A DNA stretch of 46,152 nt from Saccharopolyspora oryzae (GTDB lineage: Bacteria > Actinomycetota > Actinomycetes > Mycobacteriales > Pseudonocardiaceae), in assembly GCF_027853915.1 (NCBI RefSeq), contig NZ_JAQGLA010000062.1, positions 1 through 46,152 of the forward strand. Reading direction: 5' to 3'. Positions 17,914 to 27,243 of this stretch are shown piece after piece. The position numbers and the translations under genes were made by a program. Numbering within the stretch: position 1 is the first letter of the stretch; every line of letters starts with the position of its first letter. A model generated the notes under the pieces. It did no database searches and had not been told where the DNA came from. It worked only from the letters and a program-made list of their open reading frames with translations.

Positions 17914-19535
17914 CGCACGGGCTCCTCGACTCGGTGGATCTGCTGGGTTCCGGTGGTCACGGCGTAGGACATGACGTGCTGCGCGGCGCTGCCCCGGACG
18001 GTGCGGTCGTCGAGCGCGTACCAGTCCATCTGCGCGCGTTCCCGGGTGACGTCCAGGACGCTGAAGCCGTGCGAGTCGAGGTCGACGTACTTGATGTGCG
18101 GGTTGTTGACCTTGATCGCGCCGACGATCGCCTTCGAGACGGTCTGCGGCTGGACTTTCAGGATGTCGTCGATGTTGTCGCTGGTCACCGACGTGCAGAC
18201 GAACTCGACGCCGACCGAGTTGCCGTCCCTCGGGTAGTCGCGGGGCGAGCTGGGCAGGTCGGCGGCCCACGCGGAGTGGATGTCGCCGGTGAGGAAGACG
18301 GTGTCCTGGATGCCCTGGTCGCGCAGCAGCGAGTAGACCGCGTTCTGGTCGGCCGCGTAGCCGTCCCACTGGTCGAGGTTCATCGGCAGGCCTTGGATCA
18401 CCGGGGTGCCGGTGAGCTCGCCGAGCGCGCGCCGCCGCTCGACGGACAGCGTGGACGGGAACCGGACCGGCGCGATCATCACCGGGTTGCCGATCAGCTT
18501 CCACTGCGCCTGCGACTGCGCGAGTCCGCTGGTCAGCCACTGCAGCTGCGCGTCGCCGGTGATGGTCCGCGACGGGTCGTGGATGTCCTGGTCGAACCGG
18601 CTGCTGACCTGCTCGCTGCGGTAGGAGCGCAAGTCCAACATGGACAGATCGGCGAGCGAGCCGAAGGTGAACCGCCGGTACAGCACGCCGCCCAGCTCGT
18701 AGCGCACCGGCATCCACTCGGCGTAAGCGCGCTGCCACGCGCGTTTCCGGTCGGCGTAGGAACCCTCGGCGCCTTCGGTGTGGTTCTCCGCGCCGCCGGC
18801 CCAGGCGTCGTTGACGGACTCGTGGTCGTCCCAGGTCGCGATGAACGGCAGGCGCGCGTGCAGGGCCTGCAGGTCGGGGTCGGTCTTGTACTGGGCGTGG
18901 CGGCGCCGGTAGTGCGGCAGCGTGATGACCTCGGCCGGCGGGTCGTGGGGCCGCACGACGACGTCGCGCGCCTGGTACTCGCCCGGCGCGTACTCGTAGA
19001 GGTAGTCGCCGAGGTGCAGGATCGCGTCGAGGTCGTCCCGGTCGGCGAGGTGGCGGTACGCGGAGAAGTAGCCGGCCTGCCAGTTGGCGCAGGACACCAC
19101 GCCGAAGCGCAGCCGGTCCACCTGCGCGCCGAGCGCGGGAGCGGTGCGGGTGCGCCCGATCGTCGAAACCTGGCCCAGGGCGCGGAACCGGTACCAGTAC
19201 CAGGCGTCCGGGGCCAGGCCTGCGACGTCGACCTTGACGGTGTGGTCGCGCCAGGCGCCGGTCGTCGTTCTGCCGCGGGCGACCACCTGCCGGAACTGCG
19301 GGTCGGCGGACACCTCCCACTCGACGGCGCAGTCCGGGCCGATGCCGGAGCCGGGGTCCGCGCCCGGGGCGGGCGTCACCCGGGTCCAGAGGACCACGTT
19401 GCTCGGGGTCGGGTCGCCGGAAGCGACGCCGTGGACGAAGACGTCCGGGGAACTGGCGGTTGCGGCCTTGGTGGTGCCCAAGGTGACGGCGGCCACGCCA
19501 CCGGCCATGAGCAGGGTTCGACGACGGATGTTCAC
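17910..19535 (-). CDS. PhoD-family alkaline phosphatase/phosphodiesterase
   Basis: A 541-residue exported enzyme. The Tat signal NIRRRTLLMAGGVAAVTLG leads into a PhoD N-terminal domain (FVHGVASGDPTPSNVVLWTRV) and the metallophosphatase domain with VVSCANWQAGYF, LHLGDYLYEY, ATWDDHESVND and TGDIHSAW ligands. PhoD enzymes are calcium/iron phosphodiesterases that release phosphate outside the cell. GTG at 19535 is chosen so that the Tat motif is near the N-terminus; an upstream start at 19583 is possible. No clear PHO box is visible upstream. Confidence 0.9.
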   Translation of the reverse strand: MNIRRRTLLMAGGVAAVTLGTTKAATASSPDVFVHGVASGDPTPSNVVLWTRVTPAPGADPGSGIGPDCAVEWEVSADPQFRQVVARGRTTTGAWRDHTVKVDVAGLAPDAWYWYRFRALGQVSTIGRTRTAPALGAQVDRLRFGVVSCANWQAGYFSAYRHLADRDDLDAILHLGDYLYEYAPGEYQARDVVVRPHDPPAEVITLPHYRRRHAQYKTDPDLQALHARLPFIATWDDHESVNDAWAGGAENHTEGAEGSYADRKRAWQRAYAEWMPVRYELGGVLYRRFTFGSLADLSMLDLRSYRSEQVSSRFDQDIHDPSRTITGDAQLQWLTSGLAQSQAQWKLIGNPVMIAPVRFPSTLSVERRRALGELTGTPVIQGLPMNLDQWDGYAADQNAVYSLLRDQGIQDTVFLTGDIHSAWAADLPSSPRDYPRDGNSVGVEFVCTSVTSDNIDDILKVQPQTVSKAIVGAIKVNNPHIKYVDLDSHGFSVLDVTRERAQMDWYALDDRTVRGSAAQHVMSYAVTTGTQQIHRVEEPVR

Positions 19536-19685
19536 GCGTGAAACGTGATTGATTTTCGTCTTTTGTGGTACCCCGGTCGGCACAACGTTGCGGAACCGTT
19601 CGACGGATGGTTTCCGGAATGGAATGCGACGTTCACGGCCTCACGGAGCGCGATCACGCAGGTGAGGGTCGTGCTGTGGCCGCGC

Positions 19686-20762
19686 TCACGCGCCGGAGCG
19701 CTCCGATGTGGACGGTGTCGGGGCCCAGCCCGCCGGCAGGACGACGTCGTGGTCGGGGCTGGTGGTGATGCCGACGTTGAGCACCTCACCGCGGAACGTC
19801 GTTCCGGACAGGTCGACGTCGGCGTCGAAGCGGGCGCTGCGGAAGTCGGCCTCGGCGTGGAACTCGGCGTCGGCCATCGACAGGGCGTTGCCGAAGTGGC
19901 TCTGGTCGAACTTGGTGGTGCCGGAGAACCGGGTGCGGCGGAAGTTCGCCCGGCCGTGGAACGTGGTGCCGGGGAACCAGGCGAGCTGGTGGAAGACCAC
20001 GTCGTCGCAGCGGAACCGCCCGTACAACCGGCCAGGTCCGATGGTCGCGGCGGTGAACCACACCGGACCGTGGAACTCGGACCGGCTGAAGTTGTTGTCG
20101 CTGAACAACTTCCCGTACCGCAGGGTCAGCGTCCCGACCTTGCGGTCGGTCAGCTCGAAGTACTCCAGCGTGGCGCCGGTCAGGTCCAGGTCGTAGGCGG
20201 GGGCACCGGTGTCGTCGACGTGCGGCAGCAGCTCCACCACGAGCCGCTGAGCGGTCAAGCGCACCTGGAGCCACCGCTCGGCTTCGTCCTTCTCCTCCTG
20301 CGTCTCGAAAACGGCGCCGTAGCGCTCGTGCGCGAACGGTCGCCGCAGGTAGGAGCACAGGACGTCGAGCACGGTCTGCGTGTAGTCGGGCCGGTTGCGG
20401 GCGAGCCCGGCGAGCGCGTGCAGCGCACCCACGCGGACCTGATCGGTCTCGTGCCCGAGCAGCTCGACCGCGCGGGCGAACCGCTCGTCGGCGATCCGGT
20501 CCCGGTCCAGATCGGCCCGCTGGTTCTCCAGTTCGTACCGCTCCCGCTCGGTCTCCTGCCGCAACTCCTCGGTCCGCCGCCGGCGGTCGTTGAGCCAGAG
20601 CGCGTAGAGGGCGACGACCGATCCGGCGGCGAGTCCGCCGGTGCGCAGGGCGTCGGCTCCGGTGGTGCGGGTGTCGAAGATCAGCAGGGCGGTGCTGACC
20701 CCGAGCAGGACGACGACTGCGATGCAGATCGTCGCGACCAGACCGATCTTGCGCTCACCCAT
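19686..20762 (-). CDS. Membrane-anchored pentapeptide-repeat protein, paralog 1
   Basis: A 358-residue protein. Two N-terminal hydrophobic segments (about residues 7-28 and 42-56) are followed by a charged coiled-coil-like stretch (RRRRTEELRQETERERYELENQR), a helical ERFARAVELLGHE...DVLCSYLRRPF segment, and a C-terminal run of degenerate pentapeptides (FHGRANFRRTRFSGTTKFDQSHF, FRSARFDADVDLSGTTF). Such helices fold as right-handed beta helices; role unknown. Its start overlaps the end of paralog 2 by 8 bp. Confidence 0.83.
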   Translation of the reverse strand: MGERKIGLVATICIAVVVLLGVSTALLIFDTRTTGADALRTGGLAAGSVVALYALWLNDRRRRTEELRQETERERYELENQRADLDRDRIADERFARAVELLGHETDQVRVGALHALAGLARNRPDYTQTVLDVLCSYLRRPFAHERYGAVFETQEEKDEAERWLQVRLTAQRLVVELLPHVDDTGAPAYDLDLTGATLEYFELTDRKVGTLTLRYGKLFSDNNFSRSEFHGPVWFTAATIGPGRLYGRFRCDDVVFHQLAWFPGTTFHGRANFRRTRFSGTTKFDQSHFGNALSMADAEFHAEADFRSARFDADVDLSGTTFRGEVLNVGITTSPDHDVVLPAGWAPTPSTSERSGA

Positions 20763-21693
20763 TCGCTTCGTCCTTCTGGAGCGAGTGGCGGGAACTCCGC
20801 GTCAGTTCTCGCAGGTCGACCTCGCCGTGGAACTCCGCGAGTTCGAAGTCGATCGGATCGCGGCTCCGAACGCCTTCCGCGACGAAGCGGTCGTGGAACA
20901 CCGCGTCGGCGATGTTGAGCGGGTGGGAGAACTTGGAGTCCCGGAGGTCCACCTTGCCGTGGAAGACCGCGCCCGCCAGGTTCGTCCGGTGCCGGAACCA
21001 GCACGCTTGGGCTTCGAGGCTGCCGATAACCCGGCCGGACAGGTCGAAGCGGTCCAGCCGGGCCCCCGCGACGTCGAGGTCGTAGTGAGGTGGGTTCACG
21101 TCGTGCGTGGTCGGCAGCAGCGAAGTGAGGAGCTTGGAGGCGGTTTGCCGCACCGTCCGCTCGCGCTTCTGCTCATCGGTGATCTCGTCGTCCTGCCGGT
21201 CCAGCGTCCACTTCGGATGGTCGAACGGTCGGCGCAGGTAGGAGCACAGCACGTCGAGGACGGTCTGCGTGTAGTCCGGGTTGCTGCGCGCCAGACCGGC
21301 GAGGGCGTGGAGCGCTCCGACGCGCACCTGGTCGGCCTCGTTGCCGAGCAGCTCGACCGCTCGCGCGAAGCGCTCGTCGGCGGTGCGGACGTGTTCCTGC
21401 GAGCTCCGGCGGTCCTCAAGAGCCTGTCGCTGCTGCTCGAGGGCGTAGCGCTCCCGGTCCAGGTCCTGGCGCTGGATCTCCAGCTCCTGCCGCTTCTCCT
21501 CGGTCCGCCGCCGGCGGTCGTTGAGCCAGAGCGCGTAGAGGGCGACGACGGATCCGGCGGCGAGCCCGCCGGTGCGCAGGGCGTCGGCTCCGGTGGTGCG
21601 GGTGTCGAAGATCAGCAGGGCGGTGCTGACCCCGAGGAGCACGACGACTGCGATGCAGATCGTCGCGGCCAGACCGATCTTGCGTTCACCCAT
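20755..21693 (-). CDS. Membrane-anchored pentapeptide-repeat protein, paralog 2
   Basis: A 312-residue protein with the same plan as its downstream neighbour: two hydrophobic segments, charged coiled-coil region (EKRQELEIQRQDLDRERYALEQQR), ERFARAVELLGNE...CSYLRRPF, and a shorter pentapeptide run (LAGAVFHGKVDLRDSKF). The first 60 or so residues are nearly identical between the two, at DNA level too (about 6 differences in 180 bp), while the C-termini differ, so the pair arose by tandem duplication with later divergence or by local gene conversion of the 5' part. Confidence 0.83.
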   Translation of the reverse strand: MGERKIGLAATICIAVVVLLGVSTALLIFDTRTTGADALRTGGLAAGSVVALYALWLNDRRRRTEEKRQELEIQRQDLDRERYALEQQRQALEDRRSSQEHVRTADERFARAVELLGNEADQVRVGALHALAGLARSNPDYTQTVLDVLCSYLRRPFDHPKWTLDRQDDEITDEQKRERTVRQTASKLLTSLLPTTHDVNPPHYDLDVAGARLDRFDLSGRVIGSLEAQACWFRHRTNLAGAVFHGKVDLRDSKFSHPLNIADAVFHDRFVAEGVRSRDPIDFELAEFHGEVDLRELTRSSRHSLQKDEANG

Positions 21694-21744
21694 GCGCGTG
21701 ATTCTGCCGGGTGATCCTCGTCGCTCGGGCCCGGACGGCGAAAA

Positions 21745-21775
21745 CCCGCGGCACCGTCGGGAGCGGTACCGCGGG
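21745..21775 (-). terminator. Hairpin after the GH25 gene
   Basis: 12-bp inverted repeat (CCCGCGGCACCG; one mismatch) with a 7-nt loop, 13 bp past the stop codon of the minus-strand muramidase gene. Confidence 0.55.
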
Positions 21776-21787
21776 CTCTCGGTTCGA

Positions 21788-22630
21788 TCAGCCGTTGGCC
21801 AGGGCCTGCAAGCGGTCCATGGCGCCGTTGAAGGTGTTCTTGTCGATCGGATCGGACGTGTACTGCCAGATCGTCCAGATCTGCCACGCGTGCGGCAGCT
21901 GGCCGACGGTGCTGGAGTAGCTGGCCACCCACAGCGGGTTGGTCGAGCTGAAGTCTCCGTCGACGCACTGGCTCCACCAGCTGTTGCTCGTGTAGATGAC
22001 CGGGTAGCGCCCGGTCCTGGACTGGTAGGTGTCGCTGAAGTCCTTGATCCAGGACGTCATCTGGCTCTTGCTCAGGCCGTAGCAGGTCTCGCCGTACGGG
22101 TTGTACTCCATGTCCAGCGCGCCCGGCAGGGTCTTGCCGTCCTTCGACCAGCCGCCGCCGTTGTCCACGAAGTAGTTGGCCTGCGCCGCTCCGCTGGAGC
22201 GGTCCGGCAGCGCGAAGTGGTACGCGCCGCGGATCATGCCGATGTTGTACGACCCGTTGTACTGCTGGGCGAAGTACGGGTTGGTGTAGCCGGTGCTCTC
22301 GGTGGCCTTGACGTAGGCGAACCGCATGCCCTGGTCCCACCAGGACTGCCAGTTCACGTTGCCCTGGTGGCCGCTGACGTCCATGCCGGCCACGGTGGCC
22401 AGCGGGTCGACGACCGGCACGGCACGTTCCTCGCCGCCCTCGTGCTTTCGGATCTGCGAGCCCATCGGCGTGTCGGTCACCGGTTCGGATTGCGAGCCCA
22501 TCGCGGGTTCCCCTCCTGGAACGGGGGTGCTGGCCAGCGCGGGCGCGCACAGGACGAGAGCACCTGCGCAGAGCATCGATGCTAGGGATAGCAGTGGTAA
22601 TCGGCGACCACGTCCACTCGGACGGCTCAT
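21788..22630 (-). CDS. Secreted GH25 muramidase (lysozyme)
   Basis: A 280-residue secreted enzyme that cleaves peptidoglycan glycan strands. Signal peptide: RRLPLLSLASMLCAGALVLCAPALA (cleavage near ALAST). After a linker the GH25 barrel begins with MDVSGHQGNVNW; catalytic acids are in this DVS motif and in LDMEYNP. AYVKATES, IGMIRGAYHFA and WIWQYTSDP complete the family pattern. The ATG at 22630 has AGGAGG 6 nt upstream, so the longer upstream frame is rejected. The 5' region is AT-rich. Confidence 0.93.
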   Translation of the reverse strand: MSRPSGRGRRLPLLSLASMLCAGALVLCAPALASTPVPGGEPAMGSQSEPVTDTPMGSQIRKHEGGEERAVPVVDPLATVAGMDVSGHQGNVNWQSWWDQGMRFAYVKATESTGYTNPYFAQQYNGSYNIGMIRGAYHFALPDRSSGAAQANYFVDNGGGWSKDGKTLPGALDMEYNPYGETCYGLSKSQMTSWIKDFSDTYQSRTGRYPVIYTSNSWWSQCVDGDFSSTNPLWVASYSSTVGQLPHAWQIWTIWQYTSDPIDKNTFNGAMDRLQALANG

Positions 22631-23043
22631 CGGGGCCTCCTGGTGTTGAATGCGTTGCGTCGTCGGGGGACAACGCGGCTTGCCCCGGAAGTGTCGCGAA
22701 TTGTTTTCGAAAGAAGTAGATCTTGTGTTAGTTTTTAACCAGATTGGCTTAATTCGGACAACCGAGGGTGAACTCTTCGCCACCAGCGGGTAGTTCTGCG
22801 GCGAGCACAACCTCTCGGCCGGGTTGAGCGTCAGAACCAACAGATCGATCATGACAGCCGTACTCGTGCGATCAACTGGTTGCAGGCGGTAGACGATCGT
22901 TGTGCGCGATCACGCGGATGGCCTGCCCGAACGAGGTAACGGCTACCCCGGGTGCCGCACATGATGTTCGACCGCCGGACCGATCCGGTCGTATGCTCCG
23001 AACGAGAACGGCCGGGCGAGTACGAGTGGAGGGCGCCCCAGGC
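22631..23043. other. Divergent intergenic region with AT-rich patch
   Basis: 413 bp between the GH25 gene (minus) and the PAS-GGDEF-EAL gene (plus). An unusually AT-rich patch at about 22690-22760 (TTGTTTTCGAAAGAAGTAGA, then TAGTTTTTAACC) likely carries the muramidase promoter. I looked for a c-di-AMP riboswitch upstream of the hydrolase and could not recognise its conserved segments. Confidence 0.5.
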
Positions 23044-25209
23044 ATGACTGGCTGGACCGCGCCGGTGCCAAGCGCTCACGAGGTGACCGCCGAGGTGAAC
23101 CGAGCCGACCGACGCCGCTTCGCGGCGGCCTGGGCGCACGTGCTCATGGGCACCAGCTACGTGCCCATGACGAGCGCCGAGATCGAAGGCCGCCTGCGCG
23201 GCTACACCGACCGCCTGGTCGATGCGCTGCTCAGCGAGCCCTTCGCCACCGCGGCCGCGCGAGAGGTCGGCGTCGACCTGGTCGCCGTGCACTTCACCAG
23301 CGCCGAATCGCTGGCCCGCACGATCGACCTGATCGGCGACGAGATGCTCGACGCCCTGGGCCTGGAGAGCAGCCCGGTCTGGCGGGACCGGATCGCGGCG
23401 CTGCAAGGCGCCCTGTGCTCCGGGTTCGTGCAGGCCGCGCGCAAGCGCACCCTCGACGAGCAGGAAGCCATCCGGCAGGCCGTGCTCGACGCCCGCGACG
23501 CCGTCGAACAGGCCCTGCGCACCAGCGAGGCGCGGTTCCGCGCGATCTTCGCCGAGGCCGCCATCGGCATCGGCATCGGCGACATGGGCGGCCGGATCCT
23601 CGAGGTCAACGACTCGCTGACCCGGATCATGGGCCGCTCCGCCGACGAGCTCCGCGCCATGCTGGTCTCCGACATGATGCACCCGGGCGACCCGGAGAGC
23701 GTCTGGCGGATGTACGAGGAGCTGGTCCGCGGCGAACGCGAGCAGTTCCGGGTGGAGAAGCAGTTCAACCGCCCCGACGGCGCTCCGGTGTGGACCGAGA
23801 TGATCGTGTCCCTGGTCCGCGGCGAGGACGGCCTGCCGCTCTACCAGGTGGCGCTGATCGAGGACGTCACCGACCGGATGATGCTGCAGGAGCGGCTGCG
23901 CCACCAGGCGATGCACGACCCGCTGACCCGGCTGCCCAACCGCGCGCTGTTCCTGGAGCGGCTCACCACCGTGCTGCGCCAGCACGAACCCGGCGACCGG
24001 GTCGCGCTCTGCTACATGGACCTGGACGGCTTCAAGGTCATCAACGACAGCCTCGGCCACCACGTCGGCGACGACCTGCTGGTCGCGGTCGCCGACCGGC
24101 TCGCCGCCGTGGTGCACGGCGACGACCGGCTCGTCGCGCGGATGGGCGGCGACGAGTTCGTGATCCTGCTGCAGAACTCGCTCGGCACCGGCCAGGCGGT
24201 CGAGGTCGCCGACACCGTGCTGGACGCGCTGGACGAGCCGTTCCGCGTCGGCGGCCACGAGCTGTCGGTCGGCGCGAGCATCGGCATCGTCGAGCGGCCG
24301 GTGAACGGGCAGACCGCCGCGGAGCTGATGCGCGACGCCGACGTCACGCTGTACTGGGCGAAGGCCGAGGGCAAGGGCCAGTGGGCGCTGTTCGACCCGG
24401 AGCGCAACGCCACCGAGGTCGCCCAGTTCCACCTGTCGGCGACGATGCCCGCCGCGCTGGAGCGCGAGGAGTTCTACGTCGACTACCAGCCGCTGGTCGG
24501 TCTGCGCGATCACAACGTGGTCGGGGTGGAAGCCCTGGTCCGCTGGGCGCACCCGGAGCTCGGGCGGCTCGGCCCGGACAAGTTCATCGGGCTGGCCGAG
24601 GAGACCGGGCTGATCGTGTCGCTGGGCCGGTGGGTGCTGCGGGAGGCCTGCCGCCAGGCCAAGCGCTGGCAGGACCAGTTCGGCTCGGCGGCGCCGTTCG
24701 TCAGCGTCAACCTGGCGGTGCGCCAGTCCCGCGACCCGAACCTGGTCGGCGACGTCGCGGAGATCCTGGCCGAGACCGGGCTCGAGCCGTCGCAGCTGCA
24801 GCTGGAGCTCACCGAGAGCGCGATCATGAGCACCGCCGACGAGCCGCTGGACGCGCTGCGCGCGCTGTCCCAGATGGGCGTGCGGATCGCCATCGACGAC
24901 TTCGGCACCGGCTACTCGAACCTGGCCTACCTGCGCCACCTCCCGGTCCACGAGCTCAAGATCGCGGGCTCGTTCATGGAGGGCCTGCGCGATGCCGAGC
25001 GCGCCGACCCGGTCGACGCGCGCATCGTGTCGACCCTGGTGGACCTGGCGCACGCGCTGGGCCTGACGGTCACCGCGGAAGGCGTGGAAACCCTGGCCCA
25101 GGCCCGCAGGATGGCCGACATCGGCTGCGAAACCGGCCAGGGCTACCTCTTCGCCAAACCAGGCTCCCCGGAAGCGATCACCGCCTTCATCACCGAGCAG
25201 CTCGACTGA
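23044..25209 (+). CDS. PAS-GGDEF-EAL c-di-GMP turnover protein
   Basis: A 721-residue cytoplasmic protein. An N-terminal helical region (to about 150) precedes a PAS domain (SEARFRAIFAEAAIGIGIGD... to VTDRMML), a GGDEF domain with intact RMGGDEF (about 368), and an EAL domain with intact catalytic features: EALVRW (about 496), FVSVNLAVRQ, LELTESA, IDDFGTGYSN, TAEGVET and GQGYLF. LKIAGSF departs from the common LKIDxSF. No RxxD inhibitory site precedes GGDEF. It may both make and break c-di-GMP; the layout resembles Streptomyces RmdA. ATG at 23044 follows GGAGGG. Confidence 0.92.
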   Translation: MTGWTAPVPSAHEVTAEVNRADRRRFAAAWAHVLMGTSYVPMTSAEIEGRLRGYTDRLVDALLSEPFATAAAREVGVDLVAVHFTSAESLARTIDLIGDEMLDALGLESSPVWRDRIAALQGALCSGFVQAARKRTLDEQEAIRQAVLDARDAVEQALRTSEARFRAIFAEAAIGIGIGDMGGRILEVNDSLTRIMGRSADELRAMLVSDMMHPGDPESVWRMYEELVRGEREQFRVEKQFNRPDGAPVWTEMIVSLVRGEDGLPLYQVALIEDVTDRMMLQERLRHQAMHDPLTRLPNRALFLERLTTVLRQHEPGDRVALCYMDLDGFKVINDSLGHHVGDDLLVAVADRLAAVVHGDDRLVARMGGDEFVILLQNSLGTGQAVEVADTVLDALDEPFRVGGHELSVGASIGIVERPVNGQTAAELMRDADVTLYWAKAEGKGQWALFDPERNATEVAQFHLSATMPAALEREEFYVDYQPLVGLRDHNVVGVEALVRWAHPELGRLGPDKFIGLAEETGLIVSLGRWVLREACRQAKRWQDQFGSAAPFVSVNLAVRQSRDPNLVGDVAEILAETGLEPSQLQLELTESAIMSTADEPLDALRALSQMGVRIAIDDFGTGYSNLAYLRHLPVHELKIAGSFMEGLRDAERADPVDARIVSTLVDLAHALGLTVTAEGVETLAQARRMADIGCETGQGYLFAKPGSPEAITAFITEQLD

Positions 25210-25246
25210 GCCACCGCACCACTGGTTGGTTCGGCACCGGGGCTTG

Positions 25247-25325
25247 GTTCCGCAGCTCATCGGCCGTGAGCACTTTGTGGGGCCATGGCGCCAGAAAAGG
25301 CTCACGGGACTCGACCAGCAGGAAC
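25247..25325. repeat. Family C palindromic element, copy 5 (degenerate)
   Basis: 79-bp element with ends GTTCCGCAGC and CAGCAGGAAC. The inner stem CCGTGAGCACTTT...GGCTCACGG has decayed but its outer ends still match. It lies between convergent genes. Confidence 0.7.
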
Positions 25326-25332
25326 GGGTGGC

Positions 25333-27195
25333 TCAGCGGGGTTTGCCGTCGCGGCGGCTGCGCTGGGCGCGGGTGAGGCCGCCGTAGAGGACCGCTGCCG
25401 AGTTGACCAGGGCCAGGTGGCTGAAGGCCTGCGGGAAGTTGCCCGCGAAGGAACGGGTCCGGGCGTCGTACTCCTCCGCGTACAGGCCCACGTCGTTGGC
25501 CAGCGCCACCAGCTCGCCGAACAGCTCCTCGGCCTCCGACCGGCGGCCGATGTAGGCCAGCGCGTCGACCAGCCAGAACGAGCACGCCAGGAACGCGCCC
25601 TCCCGACCGGTCAGGCCGTCGACCTCGTTGCGGGAATCGGTCGGCGTGTAGCGGTCGACCAGCACCCGGTCGTGCTGGAGCTCGCGCTGCACCGCCTCCA
25701 CCGTGCGCACCACGCGCTCGTCGTCGCCGGGCAGGAACCCCACCGACGGCATCCGCAACGTCGCCGCGTCCAGAGTGGTCCCGCCGTAGTACTGGGTGAA
25801 CGCGCCCAGCTCCGGGTTCCACGCCCGCTCCAGGACTTCCGCGTGCACCTCGTCGCGGATGTCCCGCCAGCGGTGCACCGGTCCGGGCAGGCCGTCCTCC
25901 TCCGCGGCGCGCACCGCCCGGTCGAACGCGACCCACACCATCACCCGGGAATGCGTGAAGTACTGGTCGGGTCCGCGCACCTCCCACAGGCCGCGGTCCG
26001 GCTGCCGCCAGATCTTCTCCAGGTGGCGCAGCATGCCGCGCTGCAACGCCCAGGTCTCCTCGCGCTCCGGCAGTCCGCGCTCCCTCGCCAGGTGCAGCAC
26101 GTCCATGACCTCGCCGTACACGTCGAGCTGGAGCTGCCGGTAGGCCGCGTTGCCGAACCGCACCGGCAGGCAGTCGCGGTGGCCCGGCAGCCAATCGGCC
26201 TCCCACTCCAGCAGGTGCCGCTCACCGCCGATGCCGTACATGATCTGCAGGTCCGCCGGGTCGCCTGCGACCGCGCGCACCAGCCAGCTGCGCCAGGCCG
26301 CCGCCTCCGCCGAGCAGCCGAAGTCGTCCAGCGCCAGCAGCACCAGGGTCGCGTCGCGCAGCCAGCAGAAGCGGTAGTCCCAGTTCCGGTTGCCCGGCAC
26401 GGCTTCCGGCAGCGAGCTCGTCGGCGCCGCGATGATCCCGCCGGTCGGCGCGTAGGTCAGCGCCTTGAGCGTGGCCAGCGACCGGTTCACGGCCGGCGAG
26501 TGCGGCCCGGAGTAGGAGATCTTGGTGGTCCACTCCCGCCAGAAGTCCTCGGCGTCGCCGACCTCCTGCTCCGGATCGATCGGCGCGGGGAGGTCGTCGG
26601 CGTCCGGGGACCACTGCATCACCCAGGACAGCTGCTCCCCGGCGCGCACCGTGCGGACCAGCTCGTGCGCCCGCTCGTGCTCGGCGCGCTGCGGCAGGAC
26701 GTCGCCGCGCAGCACGGCGGTGTGCGGGCCGGCGATCGCGAGGATGAACTCGTCGAGCACCGGATCGATCTCCCGCACCCGCCGCACCCACGGCACCGCC
26801 TCGCCGTAGGCGAAGCGCACCACCCAGCGCATCTTGACGTCGACCTCGCCGGAGATGCCCCGCACGGTCCGCACCAGGCACGGCTGGGCGTCGTGGGCCT
26901 GCTCGTGCGGCGGCATGCAGTCGATCAGCCGCAGCACGCCGTCGTCGGTGTGGAAGTCGGTCTCCAGCACCAGGGAGTTGTCCCGGTACCGCCGCCGCAC
27001 CTCGCGGACAGGCGAGGTCGGCGCGATCTGCCAGTGCCCGTCCTGCTCGGTGCCCAGCAGCCGGCAGAAGCACGACGGCGCGTCGAAGCGGGGCAGGCAG
27101 AGCCAGTCGATCGAGCCGTCCTTGCCGACCAGTGCAGCGGTGCGCAGATCGGACAGCAGCGCGTAGTCCTCGATCGGTCCCGGCCCGCTCTTCAT
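25333..27195 (-). CDS. Glycoside hydrolase family 15 (glucoamylase/trehalase-like)
   Basis: A 620-residue protein. The N-terminal beta-sandwich domain begins PIEDYALLSDLRTAALVGKDGSIDWLCLPRFD; the (alpha/alpha)6 catalytic domain contains RNWDYRFCWLRDATL and the late GLTGREGAFLACSFWLVDAL with the second acidic residue. In actinobacteria this family includes trehalases as well as glucoamylases; which applies cannot be read here. No signal peptide, so cytoplasmic. The ATG at 27195 is chosen; a GTG at 27213 is an alternative and neither has a strong ribosome site. Confidence 0.9.
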   Translation of the reverse strand: MKSGPGPIEDYALLSDLRTAALVGKDGSIDWLCLPRFDAPSCFCRLLGTEQDGHWQIAPTSPVREVRRRYRDNSLVLETDFHTDDGVLRLIDCMPPHEQAHDAQPCLVRTVRGISGEVDVKMRWVVRFAYGEAVPWVRRVREIDPVLDEFILAIAGPHTAVLRGDVLPQRAEHERAHELVRTVRAGEQLSWVMQWSPDADDLPAPIDPEQEVGDAEDFWREWTTKISYSGPHSPAVNRSLATLKALTYAPTGGIIAAPTSSLPEAVPGNRNWDYRFCWLRDATLVLLALDDFGCSAEAAAWRSWLVRAVAGDPADLQIMYGIGGERHLLEWEADWLPGHRDCLPVRFGNAAYRQLQLDVYGEVMDVLHLARERGLPEREETWALQRGMLRHLEKIWRQPDRGLWEVRGPDQYFTHSRVMVWVAFDRAVRAAEEDGLPGPVHRWRDIRDEVHAEVLERAWNPELGAFTQYYGGTTLDAATLRMPSVGFLPGDDERVVRTVEAVQRELQHDRVLVDRYTPTDSRNEVDGLTGREGAFLACSFWLVDALAYIGRRSEAEELFGELVALANDVGLYAEEYDARTRSFAGNFPQAFSHLALVNSAAVLYGGLTRAQRSRRDGKPR

Positions 27196-27243
27196 CCAGC
27201 CGAGACTAGGCACCAGGCCCGGTGATCACAGTTCCAAGTGGAC

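Noticed and set aside
16657..19320. Single 887-codon frame covering both phosphatases
   Set aside because: The upstream half is an off-frame reading of phoD; the real gene starts at 17913 with a Tat signal and overlaps the phoD stop.
22631..23043. c-di-AMP riboswitch upstream of the GH25 muramidase
   Set aside because: The conserved segments of that class could not be recognised; only an AT-rich patch is visible.
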